Assembly: GCA_017643925.1 (NCBI GenBank) | Contig: JAEPML010000027.1 | Coordinates: 1 to 57,581, forward strand | From: Roseibium sp. | GTDB lineage: Bacteria > Pseudomonadota > Alphaproteobacteria > Rhizobiales > Stappiaceae | Direction of reading: 5' to 3' | Length of the DNA stretch: 57,581 bases | Part shown: positions 17,049 to 26,297 of the stretch, piece after piece | Numbering within the stretch: position 1 is the first letter of the stretch | Layout of the letters: every line of letters starts with the position of its first letter | Notes under the pieces: model-generated | The model's database searches: none | What the model was told of the DNA's origin: nothing | What the model saw: the letters and a program-made list of their open reading frames with translations, nothing else | Made by a program: the position numbers and the translations under genes

Positions 17049-17944
17049 GACGAATTCGACCGGAGCGTATAGGCACCAAGGCCCCGCATTTTTCCAGCTT
17101 CCATCGCGACCCGGAAGGCAAGCCGCATCCAGGCCTGTCGGCCGAACAGCAGCGCAAAGGGGAAGGCTATGACGGTTGCGGCAAGCTTCATGAAGGCGGC
17201 TCCGCTCATGGTCAGGAGCTCCCGTCCGGTCTGCTGGCTCAATCTGCACCGCACATCCGCGTAGGCCTGTCCGCGTCGATAGAGTTTTGACAGGACGGGA
17301 CCAAGCCGGTGGTACCGGACACAGACACATTCCTCCAGCTCCGGCGCGTTGACAGCCAGAGCCCTGGCACCTGCCCGAAGACAAAGATGATAGAAATGGA
17401 GGTCCTCACCGGCAGCGCGAAAGTGAGGGTCGAACCGGAGACCATTGCGGTCGATGAAAGACTTTCGCACGATTGAATTGCCGGTCCGGCCGACAACGCG
17501 CGACTGCTTCATCGCGGTTTTCAGTTCGCTCGGGAAAAGGGGCTCCAACCTCATGAGCCAGTCCGGAGCGTCTTTTCGGTAGACGGGTTTGACCGGCGCG
17601 AAGAGGCAATCCGCGTCGGTGCCTTCAATTTGCGCCACCATTGCGCTGATCCAGTCGGAGGGCGCGGTCTCGTCATCGTCTATGAACAGGATGAAGTCGC
17701 CTGTTGCATGGTCGAGGCACACGTTCCGGGCATGGGCAATGTTTTGTCGTCCAGATGCAAGATACCTGACGTTGCCCATGTGCAGGTCTGCCATGGACCT
17801 GGCAACACTCAGGTCCGGCGTGTCGTCAATGACCAGGATCTCGACATCAAGATCTGCCGAATGGATCTGCTCCTCGAGGGACGCCAACGTTTTACGAAGC
17901 GTCTCCCGGCCGATCGTTGGTATGGCGACGGTTACCTTGGTCAT
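17045..17944 (-). CDS. Family 2 glycosyltransferase
   Basis: 299 residues. N-terminal GT-A fold: KVTVAIPTIGRETLRKTLAS, VEILVIDDTPD, GDFILFIDDDETAPSDW (DxD motif), and GEDLHFYHLCLRAG as the catalytic-base block. The C-terminal 60 residues form an amphipathic or membrane-proximal helix pair (VIAFPFALLF), so the enzyme probably sits on the membrane. ATG 17944 overlaps the stop of the polymerase gene (ATGA). The longer open frame upstream is antisense or non-homologous sequence. The acceptor and donor sugars are unknown. Confidence 0.9.
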   Translation of the reverse strand: MTKVTVAIPTIGRETLRKTLASLEEQIHSADLDVEILVIDDTPDLSVARSMADLHMGNVRYLASGRQNIAHARNVCLDHATGDFILFIDDDETAPSDWISAMVAQIEGTDADCLFAPVKPVYRKDAPDWLMRLEPLFPSELKTAMKQSRVVGRTGNSIVRKSFIDRNGLRFDPHFRAAGEDLHFYHLCLRAGARALAVNAPELEECVCVRYHRLGPVLSKLYRRGQAYADVRCRLSQQTGRELLTMSGAAFMKLAATVIAFPFALLFGRQAWMRLAFRVAMEAGKMRGLGAYTLRSNSS

Positions 17945-19293
17945 GCCTTGAAATGCCTTTTGTCGCTGCGACCGGAGCTCCGGCGCGGGGCGGTGAAAAT
18001 GATGTAAAGCCAGACAATCTGAAACAGCACGAACAGGGCGTGTGCTCCGTAAAAAAACGTTGTTTCCAGCATGTTGTGAAAGATGAAAAAATACAGGATC
18101 GTCGAAAGCATTGTGCCTTCGAACAGATCTTTGCGGGCAATTCTCCCACACAGTTGCAGAGCGATGAGAAGGACCGGCATGAAGAGAAGCAGCGCAATCC
18201 AGCCGCCATTCAGCATGATGTCGAGATAGCCGCTATGGGCCGCCGTTGCGGTTGACAGGAAACCCATACCGGTCCGGAGCGAAGGCGAGGCGTCGCCAAT
18301 GTCCCAGAACGACCTGAAACCAAAACCGTGCAAGGGACGGTTGCCGAAATGCTCCAGAGTGAAGACCCAAAGACCCGTGCGCCCAGTAAAGGTGGCATCA
18401 CCGGTCAGCAATTCGATTTGTCGGGTGAGCGGCAGGCCGAACATCGCGTTCACGAACAGGATCACGAAGACAACAGCCACAAGGGCCAGCAGAAAGGTCA
18501 GGATCGCCGGCATGCGCAGAAAGCGGGCGAAGAAGGCACTGACTGTTCCCAGTCCCAGGGAAATGAATAGCAGGCCGGCTGATGTTTTCGACTGGCTCAT
18601 TACCAGAAGGAACAGGCAGACGGGCAAGGCCACTGCCGCAACGAGCAGGTGCAGCCTTTCACCGGTGCCGCATTTCCAGAGCACAAAGAAAAAACCAAGC
18701 GCCACGACAGCCCCGAGATAGTTCTTGTGCTCGTAGATGCCCTGGTAGCCGATCGGGGAAGGTGTCTGTGTCAGGACAGCCGCAAGGTTCAGGAAAATCG
18801 TCGCGACAAAGAGCCAGTAAATGCAGGTCAGTATGTCGCCCGGACGGTTTGAGGCGCAGAAGGCAAAATAGAGCGTTGCCGCAATCATGACCTGCAGGAT
18901 TAACCGCGACATCGCGATACCCGGCACGAGCGCCCAGGAAACGGTGAGGGCAAACCACAAGAAGGTCGCAATCCACCAGCCCGTCGTGGCGAGATGAAAT
19001 CCGGGAACGCGCTTCCAGGCGAGTGCAAACAGAGCCGAAGCCATCAGGAAAAGCGGTGGTATCCAGATCTTGTGAAGCACGAAGGTCGTGTAGACCCCGC
19101 GCGACAGAAGGGCACCTGCCTGTGCCGCCTGCTGCTCTGCATAAAGAAGCGGCCAGACCAGCATCGGATCGGTCAGCAACAGCGCGGGTATAAGCGTCGC
19201 GAGGGCTGCGAGCATCGTTGAACGCAGCGGAAAATCCCGGGTTCTGACCGGTCCGTGGATGGGCTGGGCGAGGGGGATCGCGCGAAGGGTCAT
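17941..19293 (-). CDS. Wzy/ExoQ-like O-antigen ligase-family polymerase
   Basis: 450 residues with about ten to twelve hydrophobic helices. The polymerase/ligase features are the GIYEHKNYLGAVVAL motif, TFTGRTGLW in the periplasmic loop, and HSGYLDIMLNGGW near the last helices. It should polymerise flipped repeat units on the periplasmic side of the inner membrane. It forms a three-gene minus-strand operon with the Wzx-like gene before it and the glycosyltransferase after it, each joined by a four-base ATGA overlap. Wzy polymerase is more likely than ligase because a flippase and Wzz co-polymerase accompany it. Confidence 0.88.
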   Translation of the reverse strand: MTLRAIPLAQPIHGPVRTRDFPLRSTMLAALATLIPALLLTDPMLVWPLLYAEQQAAQAGALLSRGVYTTFVLHKIWIPPLFLMASALFALAWKRVPGFHLATTGWWIATFLWFALTVSWALVPGIAMSRLILQVMIAATLYFAFCASNRPGDILTCIYWLFVATIFLNLAAVLTQTPSPIGYQGIYEHKNYLGAVVALGFFFVLWKCGTGERLHLLVAAVALPVCLFLLVMSQSKTSAGLLFISLGLGTVSAFFARFLRMPAILTFLLALVAVVFVILFVNAMFGLPLTRQIELLTGDATFTGRTGLWVFTLEHFGNRPLHGFGFRSFWDIGDASPSLRTGMGFLSTATAAHSGYLDIMLNGGWIALLLFMPVLLIALQLCGRIARKDLFEGTMLSTILYFFIFHNMLETTFFYGAHALFVLFQIVWLYIIFTAPRRSSGRSDKRHFKA

Positions 19294-20513
19294 GCGCTCT
19301 TCTCCTCAAGCGGTCGGCCTTGAGGACGCAGGCTCATGCTGATGGCAACGAACAGAACGGCTTCACCGGCAATCAGGGCCCAGATCGCCCAGCTCAATCC
19401 GAAATCGGTGAACAGCAACAACAAGAACGCGCTGGACAGGGCGACCGAATAGGCCATTGCAATGGTCAGTGCGCGATACCTGTGCGTGGCCTGCAGATAG
19501 ACGCTGAGGCAGATCGACGGGACACCGGCAATTGCAAACAGGCTCCAGGCGGCGATCAGTTCATGAAGCGCACCTGCGCCGTCGAGCTCCATGATAACCG
19601 CAAGATAAGGCCAGCCCAGGTTCAGAGCGGCTATGTAGAGAACACCGATCGTCAGCAGCAGGGCGGTGCCGACATAGACGACCTTTTTGGCGCCTGAATG
19701 ATCACCGTCTGCAATCTTCTGTGCAATGAGCGGCCTGCTGGCGCGCGCCCAGCCGAAAGCGATCAGTGAAACCGGATTGACGAGAACCCGTCCGGTTTGC
19801 AGGAGACCAAGCGCGGCGCTGCCCTTGGCGAGCTCAACAATGAAAACGTAAAGCCGAAGATGCGCCTCGGTAAGCGCTGCCCCTCCCAGGGCCCAGCGGC
19901 TTTTCGCCCAGTAGGGGGCATAGAGCCGCATCATCTGGCCCAGTCGCCGGGGAGACCTGTAGACCGGCTGGGCATAAAGAATGACGGACACCAAGTTGCC
20001 AGCCGCAATTGCCAGCAGACCGGCCAGGGGCGGTTCGGTCAGTTGCAGTCCGATGATAAGTGCCAAAGTGCCGGCGATAACTGCGGCTCCGTCCAGACGC
20101 AGAAGGTGAAACGGTTGTTGCCGGGTCAGAAATAGGGAGCGTTGCAATTCTCGCATCCCGTTGGTCAAGACCAGCAGTACCGCGGCAAGGCAGAGCTCCC
20201 GGGGGACACCGAATGCGAAGGCGAGGCCTCCGACGAGCAGACACATCGCGCTCAGAACTGCCAGATCCAGTGTCGCCAGCATCCGGATGGTGAGTGGCTT
20301 GCGATTTTCGCGTTCCCCCGGCAGGAGAACATTCAGCGGCATCAGAACAATTGCGTTCTGGGCACCGAATGCGATCAGGCTCAGCGAGAACACCAGAACG
20401 AAGTGACCATAGGATTCCATTCCCGACATGCTGATCAAAAGCAGGTTGAGCAGAAACATGGATCCGCTGACGAGCAACTGATCGAAGACAGACAAGAAGA
20501 TTGTGTTGTTCAC
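19290..20513 (-). CDS. Wzx-like polysaccharide flippase
   Basis: 407 residues, with about twelve hydrophobic segments spread evenly from end to end, beginning with the conserved-type first helix pair (FLSVFDQLLVSGSMFLLNLL). It should flip undecaprenyl-diphosphate-linked repeat units across the inner membrane. Sequence conservation in this family is poor, so the call rests on topology and on position in front of the Wzy-like gene. It diverges from the Wzz-like gene across a 266-base A+T-rich gap. Confidence 0.85.
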   Translation of the reverse strand: MNNTIFLSVFDQLLVSGSMFLLNLLLISMSGMESYGHFVLVFSLSLIAFGAQNAIVLMPLNVLLPGERENRKPLTIRMLATLDLAVLSAMCLLVGGLAFAFGVPRELCLAAVLLVLTNGMRELQRSLFLTRQQPFHLLRLDGAAVIAGTLALIIGLQLTEPPLAGLLAIAAGNLVSVILYAQPVYRSPRRLGQMMRLYAPYWAKSRWALGGAALTEAHLRLYVFIVELAKGSAALGLLQTGRVLVNPVSLIAFGWARASRPLIAQKIADGDHSGAKKVVYVGTALLLTIGVLYIAALNLGWPYLAVIMELDGAGALHELIAAWSLFAIAGVPSICLSVYLQATHRYRALTIAMAYSVALSSAFLLLLFTDFGLSWAIWALIAGEAVLFVAISMSLRPQGRPLEEKSA

Positions 20514-20779
20514 AACGCTGCCGGTTTTGCTTCACGGGAAGGGCACGCGCGTAGTTTAGTAAATATTTAACTATCCAGATACGCGCTTGTCAGTTTGTAG
20601 TTAACAAAAAGGATTAACATCCAAGTGGTGCTTAAAATTCGAGATCATTGTTAACTATGTTTGGTAAGGTAAATACCGTAAAGTAATGAATGGGAAGGTT
20701 TTTTCCTGCTGCCATTATTAAGCTTGGTGTAGATTGTTTCTTAACTTTTCACCAATGCTGAGTAGATCAGAGACGCGCA
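20514..20779. promoter_or_regulatory. Divergent exopolysaccharide promoter region
   Basis: This 266-base gap between the divergent flippase and co-polymerase genes is clearly A+T-rich and holds several GTTAAC/TTAACTAT repeats and the small palindrome GGTA-AA-TACC. It must carry both promoters. No well-known operator was recognised. Confidence 0.45.
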
Positions 20780-22336
20780 GTGAAAAATCCGGATCACAGA
20801 TATTTTGAGCCTCGTTGGGACGTTGAGAACGCCCAGCCTGAAAGGCAGCTCAAAGACGAGATGATCGATATGTTCCGCGCGATCTGGACCCGCAAGAAGC
20901 TTGTTTTGCTGACGATGGCGGGCTGCATTGTGCTTGCGCTTGTCTACCTGCGCATCGCAACACCGCTCTATTCCGCAACCACCGAAATCCTGATTGATCC
21001 CCGCAAACGTCAACTGATCGGCACGGAAGTCATTCCGTCCGGGTTGGGAACCTCGGCTCTCGGCGCCGACACGGCCCTGGTCGAAAGCCAGGTGGCAATC
21101 ATGAAATCTGAATCGGTGATCGGGGGCCTGATCGACCGCTTGGATCTGGTCAGCGATCCGGAGTTCTCCGGTGGCAATGGAAATTCGCCGGTCGAGGTAG
21201 CCACCTCGATTGTCCGCGGGATCATCTACGGCAACGCGGCGCTTTACGAGCGTTCGAAATACGACAAGGCCAAGCGAAAGCTCGGCAAGCGCCTGAATAT
21301 CGATCGGGTCGGCAACACCTATGTGGTCAGGATCGAAAGCCAGTCACAAAATCCCGGCAAGGCCGCCCTGATCGCAAACACGCTTGCTGAAATCTACATC
21401 GACGAAAGCCGACAATATTCCGAGAACTCGACACGCTCGGCTGCCAGTGACATTGACGGCCGTCTCGACGCTTTGCGCGCCGACATGCAGGCGGCCGCAC
21501 AGGCCGTAGAGGCATACCGGGACCAGCACGGGCTGATCGGAGCCCAGAACACGCTTGTCGTGGAGCAGCAGCTTTACGAGCTGAACAAGAAACTGAGCGA
21601 TGCACAGGCGGAACTCAGCCGGTCGGAAGCGCTGCTTGACGAGGCTAAGCGCGCCATAGCCGACCCTCTGACTGCGGATGGCAGCGCACTCGAATCAAGC
21701 CTGTTTCTCCAACTGATCGGTCGGCTGGCAGATACCCGTGCCCAGGAAGCGACCTTGCGGACAACGTTGCTGGATGGTCACCCCAGGTTGACTGCGCTGC
21801 GTGAACAGCGCCAGAGCCTGGAAGCAGCGGTCAAGACCGAACTGGAACGCGTGTTGAGCCGCTACGAGACCGCGGTCAAGGTCGCGCGTCAGAACGAAGC
21901 GGCGCTGCAGCAGCAGATTTCCGGACTGGAGGCCGACACCGCGCGTTCCAACAGCAACAGCGTTCGTCTGCGTGAGCTTGAGCTGGAAGCCGATCTCAGC
22001 CGCAAGATCTACGAGAGTTTCCGGGCCCGCTCAAAGCAGGTCAACGAGGAAGTCGGCTTGCAGTCCGACAACACGAGAGTGGTGTCGGCGGCTTATCCGC
22101 CTTCGCGCCCCTCACAGCCCAAGGGACCGCTTCTCCTGGTCATCGCGATTGCCGGCGGCCTGATGCTCGGCGTCTTTGCCGCCTGGGTGCTGCACATTTT
22201 CAAGGGAACAGAAGTTCCCGCCAAGCCAAAGAAGAAACGTTCAATCAAGAATTTTCGACGAGGGACGGCGAATGAACCACACGCATTGGACAAGAAAGAA
22301 AATCTTGGTCACAGGAGCCGCAGGGTTCATCGGTAG
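20780..22336 (+). CDS. Wzz-type polysaccharide co-polymerase without kinase domain
   Basis: 518 residues. Two membrane helices flank a long periplasmic coiled-coil region: TM1 near 40-62 and TM2 near 455-480, the latter preceded by a Pro-rich block (PPSRPSQPKGP) typical of chain-length regulators. The central part has the GNVR-type region and many Arg/Gln/Glu heptads. The cytoplasmic tyrosine-kinase domain of full ExoP/Wzc proteins is absent, and the tail is basic (KPKKKRSIK). The start is GTG 20780. The last 65 bases overlap the UDP-xylose synthase start, so the C-terminal ~20 residues lie over the next gene's first codons. Confidence 0.9.
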   Translation: MKNPDHRYFEPRWDVENAQPERQLKDEMIDMFRAIWTRKKLVLLTMAGCIVLALVYLRIATPLYSATTEILIDPRKRQLIGTEVIPSGLGTSALGADTALVESQVAIMKSESVIGGLIDRLDLVSDPEFSGGNGNSPVEVATSIVRGIIYGNAALYERSKYDKAKRKLGKRLNIDRVGNTYVVRIESQSQNPGKAALIANTLAEIYIDESRQYSENSTRSAASDIDGRLDALRADMQAAAQAVEAYRDQHGLIGAQNTLVVEQQLYELNKKLSDAQAELSRSEALLDEAKRAIADPLTADGSALESSLFLQLIGRLADTRAQEATLRTTLLDGHPRLTALREQRQSLEAAVKTELERVLSRYETAVKVARQNEAALQQQISGLEADTARSNSNSVRLRELELEADLSRKIYESFRARSKQVNEEVGLQSDNTRVVSAAYPPSRPSQPKGPLLLVIAIAGGLMLGVFAAWVLHIFKGTEVPAKPKKKRSIKNFRRGTANEPHALDKKENLGHRSRRVHR

Positions 22337-23300
22337 CCATTTGTGCGAGCGTCTCTTGAACGAGGGGCACGACGTCACGGCGCTGGATAACTTCTATACG
22401 GGCACCACCGCCAACATCGCGCCGCTCCTGCAGCGCGACGGGTTCAAGTTTTCTCGGCATGATGTTGCGATCCCGTTCTGGGTGCAGGCCGACCAGACCT
22501 ACAATCTGGCCAGCGCCGCATCGCCGAAGGACTACCAGGCCGAGCCGATCGAAACGATGAAAACGTCGTTCCTTGGCTGTTTGCATGCGCTTGAAACCGC
22601 CAAGGCAAGTGAAGGCCGCATTCTTCAGGCGTCGACATCCGAGGTCTATGGCGATCCGCAGATCCATCCGCAGCCGGAAACCTATTGGGGCAATGTCAAC
22701 CCGTTTGGCGCCCGGTCCTGTTACGACGAAGGCAAGCGGTCTGCTGAGGCATTGATCTATTCCTACCGCCAGATGTTCGATGTTGAGGCGCGCGTGGCCC
22801 GGATCTTCAACACCTATGGACCCCGCATGCGGGCCGATGATGGCCGGGTGGTTTCCAACTTCATCGTCCAGGCGCTGCAGGGTCAGCCAATCACCATTTA
22901 CGGAGATGGTTCACAGACCCGTTCCTTCTGCTATGTCGACGATCTTGTCGAAGGCCTGATGCGGTTGATGAACAGCAACGCCGAGCTTGCAACCGGTCCG
23001 GTGAACCTTGGCAACCCGAACGAATTCACGGTGCTTGAACTGGCCGAACTGGTTCTGGAAATGACCGGGTCGAAATCCCGATTGATTTTCGAAGACCTGC
23101 CCTCTGACGATCCCAAGCTGCGACAGCCGGACATTGGTCGCGCGGTCGAAGAGCTCAACTGGAGGCCCCAGGTACAGCTTCGCGAAGGTCTGCAGCGGAC
23201 AATCGACTATTTCGACACGCATCTGTCCGCCCACAAGCCTGCAAACGATACGGTCGCGGTACATCCGGATCAAACGGATCTTGCCCACGCCGGACTGTAA
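22272..23300 (+). CDS. UDP-glucuronate decarboxylase (UDP-xylose synthase)
   Basis: 342 residues. Converts UDP-glucuronate to UDP-xylose with NAD+ in the cytoplasm. Rossmann motif TGAAGFIGSHL, then the UXS hallmark blocks ASTSEVYGDPQIHPQPETYW, GNVNPFGARSCYDEGKRSAE (catalytic Tyr and Lys in SCYDEGK), ARIFNTYGPRMRADDGRVVS and YGDGSQTRSFCYVDDL. ATG 22272 lies inside the end of the co-polymerase gene. The stop overlaps the xylanase start as TAATG, so the two are translationally coupled. Confidence 0.93.
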   Translation: MNHTHWTRKKILVTGAAGFIGSHLCERLLNEGHDVTALDNFYTGTTANIAPLLQRDGFKFSRHDVAIPFWVQADQTYNLASAASPKDYQAEPIETMKTSFLGCLHALETAKASEGRILQASTSEVYGDPQIHPQPETYWGNVNPFGARSCYDEGKRSAEALIYSYRQMFDVEARVARIFNTYGPRMRADDGRVVSNFIVQALQGQPITIYGDGSQTRSFCYVDDLVEGLMRLMNSNAELATGPVNLGNPNEFTVLELAELVLEMTGSKSRLIFEDLPSDDPKLRQPDIGRAVEELNWRPQVQLREGLQRTIDYFDTHLSAHKPANDTVAVHPDQTDLAHAGL

Positions 23301-24412
23301 TGTCCGTCGTGGAACAACCGGATGCACTGACACGCCGTACGGTGCTGTCTGGTGGCGCTGCGCTGCTCCTGGGCGGCGTTGCCGGTACGAGCGTGGCCGG
23401 AGCGGCCAATCCGGACGGTCCTTCGCTGAAAGAGATTGCAGCTGCCAGGAACCTTCAGATCAGCAGTGCATACAATGGCTGGGAGGACCCCAGGCTCCTG
23501 GAACTCCTTGTCAGGCATTGCAATGTGATCACGCCTGAAAATGCGCTCAAGGCTGCGGAAATCTCCTCTGCTGACGGAACGCGATTCACACCGGACAAGA
23601 TGGACGAGATTGCAGATTTCTGCGGTCGAAATTCGCTTGGCCTGCACGGTCACGCCCTTTACTGGCACCAAAGCCTTCCGGCATGGCTCGGTTCGACATC
23701 CATTAAAGATGCAGAAAGGGCCCATGCGAAACTCCTTCGGTACGTGATGACCCGCTACCCCCAGATCCAGAGTTGGGATGTGGTCAATGAACCGATTTCG
23801 GACCACACGGAAGGATATCGGGAAAACACGATCCTGTCGGAGAAGGGGGATGCCTTTTTGAAGTTCCTCTTCACGACGGCGCGGCAGCTTGCGCCCCACG
23901 CCACCCTGGTTCTGAACGACTACAATCTTTCCTGCGGTGCAGCCTTTTGCGACAGCAAGCGTTCAACCCTGCTCCGAACGCTCGAGAGGCTGCTGCACCA
24001 GGGGACGCCCATCGATGCTCTGGGGGTCCAGGCGCATCTTGTCCCGCGCTGGCCCGTGGTGCCAAAGAAGGTCCAGGCGTTTTTGCAGGATGTTTCAGAC
24101 CTGGGGCTGGACGTTCATGTCAGTGAGATGGATGTGAACGACATTGATCTTCCGGAAAACGAAGTCGAGCGGGATCACCTGATCGCGCAGATTTACAAGG
24201 ACTACCTCGATGCGGTCCTGTCACAGGACAATGTCAAACGCATCGGCTTTTGGGGGCTGACAGACCGGTTCCACTGGATTGTGGAAGGGTACGCGCCGTT
24301 CAAGCGCGGCAAAGGCACGCCGCGACCGGCACTTTTTGACCAGGACCTGAGACCGAAACCCGCCTTTTTTGCTGTTGCAGACGCTTTACGCGCTGCCCCG
24401 GTGCGTCCCTGA
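23300..24412 (+). CDS. GH10 endo-1,4-beta-xylanase, Tat-exported
   Basis: 370 residues. The N-terminus TRRTVLSGGAALLLGG is a twin-arginine signal ending near VAGAA. The GH10 barrel follows: GLHGHALYWHQSLPAW, SWDVVNEPISDH (acid/base Glu), GVQAHLV, and VHVSEMDVND (nucleophile Glu), then FWGLTDRFHW. Both catalytic glutamates are present. In a polysaccharide locus it probably trims or depolymerises the strain's own polymer, like ExoK in succinoglycan systems, rather than degrading plant xylan. Its end overlaps the convergent acyltransferase gene by 27 bases. Confidence 0.9.
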   Translation: MSVVEQPDALTRRTVLSGGAALLLGGVAGTSVAGAANPDGPSLKEIAAARNLQISSAYNGWEDPRLLELLVRHCNVITPENALKAAEISSADGTRFTPDKMDEIADFCGRNSLGLHGHALYWHQSLPAWLGSTSIKDAERAHAKLLRYVMTRYPQIQSWDVVNEPISDHTEGYRENTILSEKGDAFLKFLFTTARQLAPHATLVLNDYNLSCGAAFCDSKRSTLLRTLERLLHQGTPIDALGVQAHLVPRWPVVPKKVQAFLQDVSDLGLDVHVSEMDVNDIDLPENEVERDHLIAQIYKDYLDAVLSQDNVKRIGFWGLTDRFHWIVEGYAPFKRGKGTPRPALFDQDLRPKPAFFAVADALRAAPVRP

Positions 24413-25567
24413 TCGCTTCAACCCGCCGGTCAGCCCCCGGACTGCATGCCGCGCAAGCCATCCGCACCAAGCCGCCTTGCCCAAGAGGGTTTTCGGCAGA
24501 ACGACTGTATGAAGCGGGCGACGCTGACACCCGAAACTGCGTTTATAGGGCTGATCACCAATCGAGAGCTCAAAACTGGCAATGCCTTCGTCCAGAGCCT
24601 TGCCCAACGTTTCAAAGACGATTTGCGTGCCGGGAGAATAGCGCTCTGCTGGCCCGTGCTTGAAGGTCTGGACAAGGCCGATGTAATTGGACCCGGTGAC
24701 AAAGCCGATCATGCCGGCAGTCAAAGTGGTTCCTGAGAAAAGCAAGGATGCAGCCAGGTGGGTTTCGGCACTATTTGATTTCACAATGCTTGCATAGAGG
24801 TCCCGCCAGGGACCTTCGGCGACCCGGTTCCGGTGACCGGTTGTTTCAAATCGCTCGGCTTGCATATCAAGCACGGACTGCAAAACATCCGTGTCCTTGA
24901 GGGGCCAGTGATGTTCGACCCTGCGAGGCAGATTTTTCTCCATGGCCCGGATCTTCGATCCAAGCGTTTTGCGGAGCCTGGAACTGAGACGTGACTTCAA
25001 GCTTTCCCGCGTGACCTGATCAAGATCCATGCTCCAGGTGCCGACAGGCGCAAGCCGAATGGTGTTGTGGGGCCAGTCACTTGGCAGAATTGGCAGATCT
25101 TCTGAGTCAAGCCGGTTGAGCATCACGAGGTCATGTCGGGGAAGAACATCAGGCAAGGCCTTGAAAAACCCGGCCAAGGCCATGGGTGGCAAGGTTTTTG
25201 CCGACCGTTCATCCATGAGTGGCTTGAAGTAGTCGCTGGCGCCCTTGTCCGCAGGACTGACCATCGTGAGGCCATACCGGCGCGAGCGGCAAAGGGCCAG
25301 CAAGACCGTGAGGGACCTGTCATCCTTGTAGCGTCCGGTCACCACCAATGGCGATGCGGCTTTACTTGCATCCGCGATCTCGTACCAGGATGCGGCCCAG
25401 GTATAGGAATGGAAGGGAGAGGGCAGGGCCCGTCTTTCAAGGGCACACCATTCGGTTGCCTGGCTGCGCCAATCCTCTGTCGCGGTAATCACCCAGTCGT
25501 CAGTGCGAAGAACCCTGTTGTAGGGGGGGGAGCCGGGTACCCCGTCGTCACGGGTTTCAGCAGACAT
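24386..25567 (-). CDS. CelD/BcsL-like GNAT acyltransferase
   Basis: 393 residues. The middle and C-terminal halves form the double GNAT fold of the CelD type, with ASLLFSGTTLTAGMIGFVTG followed by YSPGTQIVFETLGKALDEGIASFELSIGD, the acyl-CoA-binding part, and a final FGCQRRPLHT strand. These cytoplasmic enzymes are common in cellulose and exopolysaccharide loci and are thought to transfer acyl groups to sugars or lipids; the substrate here is unknown. It faces the xylanase tail-to-tail. The 148 bases upstream of it hold no recognised feature beyond a probable promoter. Confidence 0.85.
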   Translation of the reverse strand: MSAETRDDGVPGSPPYNRVLRTDDWVITATEDWRSQATEWCALERRALPSPFHSYTWAASWYEIADASKAASPLVVTGRYKDDRSLTVLLALCRSRRYGLTMVSPADKGASDYFKPLMDERSAKTLPPMALAGFFKALPDVLPRHDLVMLNRLDSEDLPILPSDWPHNTIRLAPVGTWSMDLDQVTRESLKSRLSSRLRKTLGSKIRAMEKNLPRRVEHHWPLKDTDVLQSVLDMQAERFETTGHRNRVAEGPWRDLYASIVKSNSAETHLAASLLFSGTTLTAGMIGFVTGSNYIGLVQTFKHGPAERYSPGTQIVFETLGKALDEGIASFELSIGDQPYKRSFGCQRRPLHTVVLPKTLLGKAAWCGWLARHAVRGLTGGLKRSGTHRGSA

Positions 25568-25715
25568 GGGCAGCCGGGAAGGAGTGTCTTGTGATTGTCT
25601 GCATGTTCTCCCGGCGATCCTTGCAAGAGGGTTTCAGGATAATACCCACTGTCAGCATGGCAGGAAGCAGAAAAGTGTCCTTCTCCGAGCGATCAACCAA
25701 TGAACTTGAATCTCC

Positions 25716-26297
25716 TCAGGACGACATGCCCTCCCACCGCTTCAGATGATGCCCAGGGTCGATCCCTGCCGACGCCAGCGCCCGGGCTGCAATCTGGCGA
25801 ACCGTTTCCTCCAGTGTCCGGGCGCCCGCATAGAATGGGGGCACGGGTGGTGAAACGATTGCACCCATGCGGGTGACCTTCAGCATGGCTTCCAGGTGAC
25901 CTTCATGGAGGGGCGTTTCGCGTGCAAGCAGGACCAGAGGCCGGCGCTCCTTCAGGGTTACGTCCGCTGCACGCACCAGCAAACCCTCGCCGGTACCATA
26001 TGCGATCGCCGCAAGGCTGCGCATGGAACAGGGAGCGACCAGCATTGCATCGACCTGGAATGAGCCGCTGGCAATAGGGGCCGCGAGATCGGTTGAGGGG
26101 AGGTCGAATGAGGCCAATGAGCGAATGTCCTCCCGCGCAGATGCGCCGAGTTCGTGCCGGATGGTCTGCTCGGCACCAGCGGTTACGGTCACGAAACTGT
26201 CGATCCTCAGATCTTTCAGCATTTGAAGCAGCTCGATGGCGAGGACCGCTCCGGAAGCGCCCGATATCCCGACTATCACGCGATTGACCGGTTTCAT
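25716..26297 (-). CDS. ubiX: Flavin prenyltransferase UbiX
   Basis: 193 residues, the usual size. It makes prenylated FMN, the cofactor of UbiD decarboxylases, from FMNH2 and dimethylallyl phosphate. Motifs: GISGASGAVLAIELL (phosphate loop), a LVAPCSMRSLAAIAYG block, RPLVLLARETPLHEGH and GAIVSPPVPPFY. The ATG overlaps the UbiD stop by ATGA, so the pair is made together. Confidence 0.95.
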   Translation of the reverse strand: MKPVNRVIVGISGASGAVLAIELLQMLKDLRIDSFVTVTAGAEQTIRHELGASAREDIRSLASFDLPSTDLAAPIASGSFQVDAMLVAPCSMRSLAAIAYGTGEGLLVRAADVTLKERRPLVLLARETPLHEGHLEAMLKVTRMGAIVSPPVPPFYAGARTLEETVRQIAARALASAGIDPGHHLKRWEGMSS

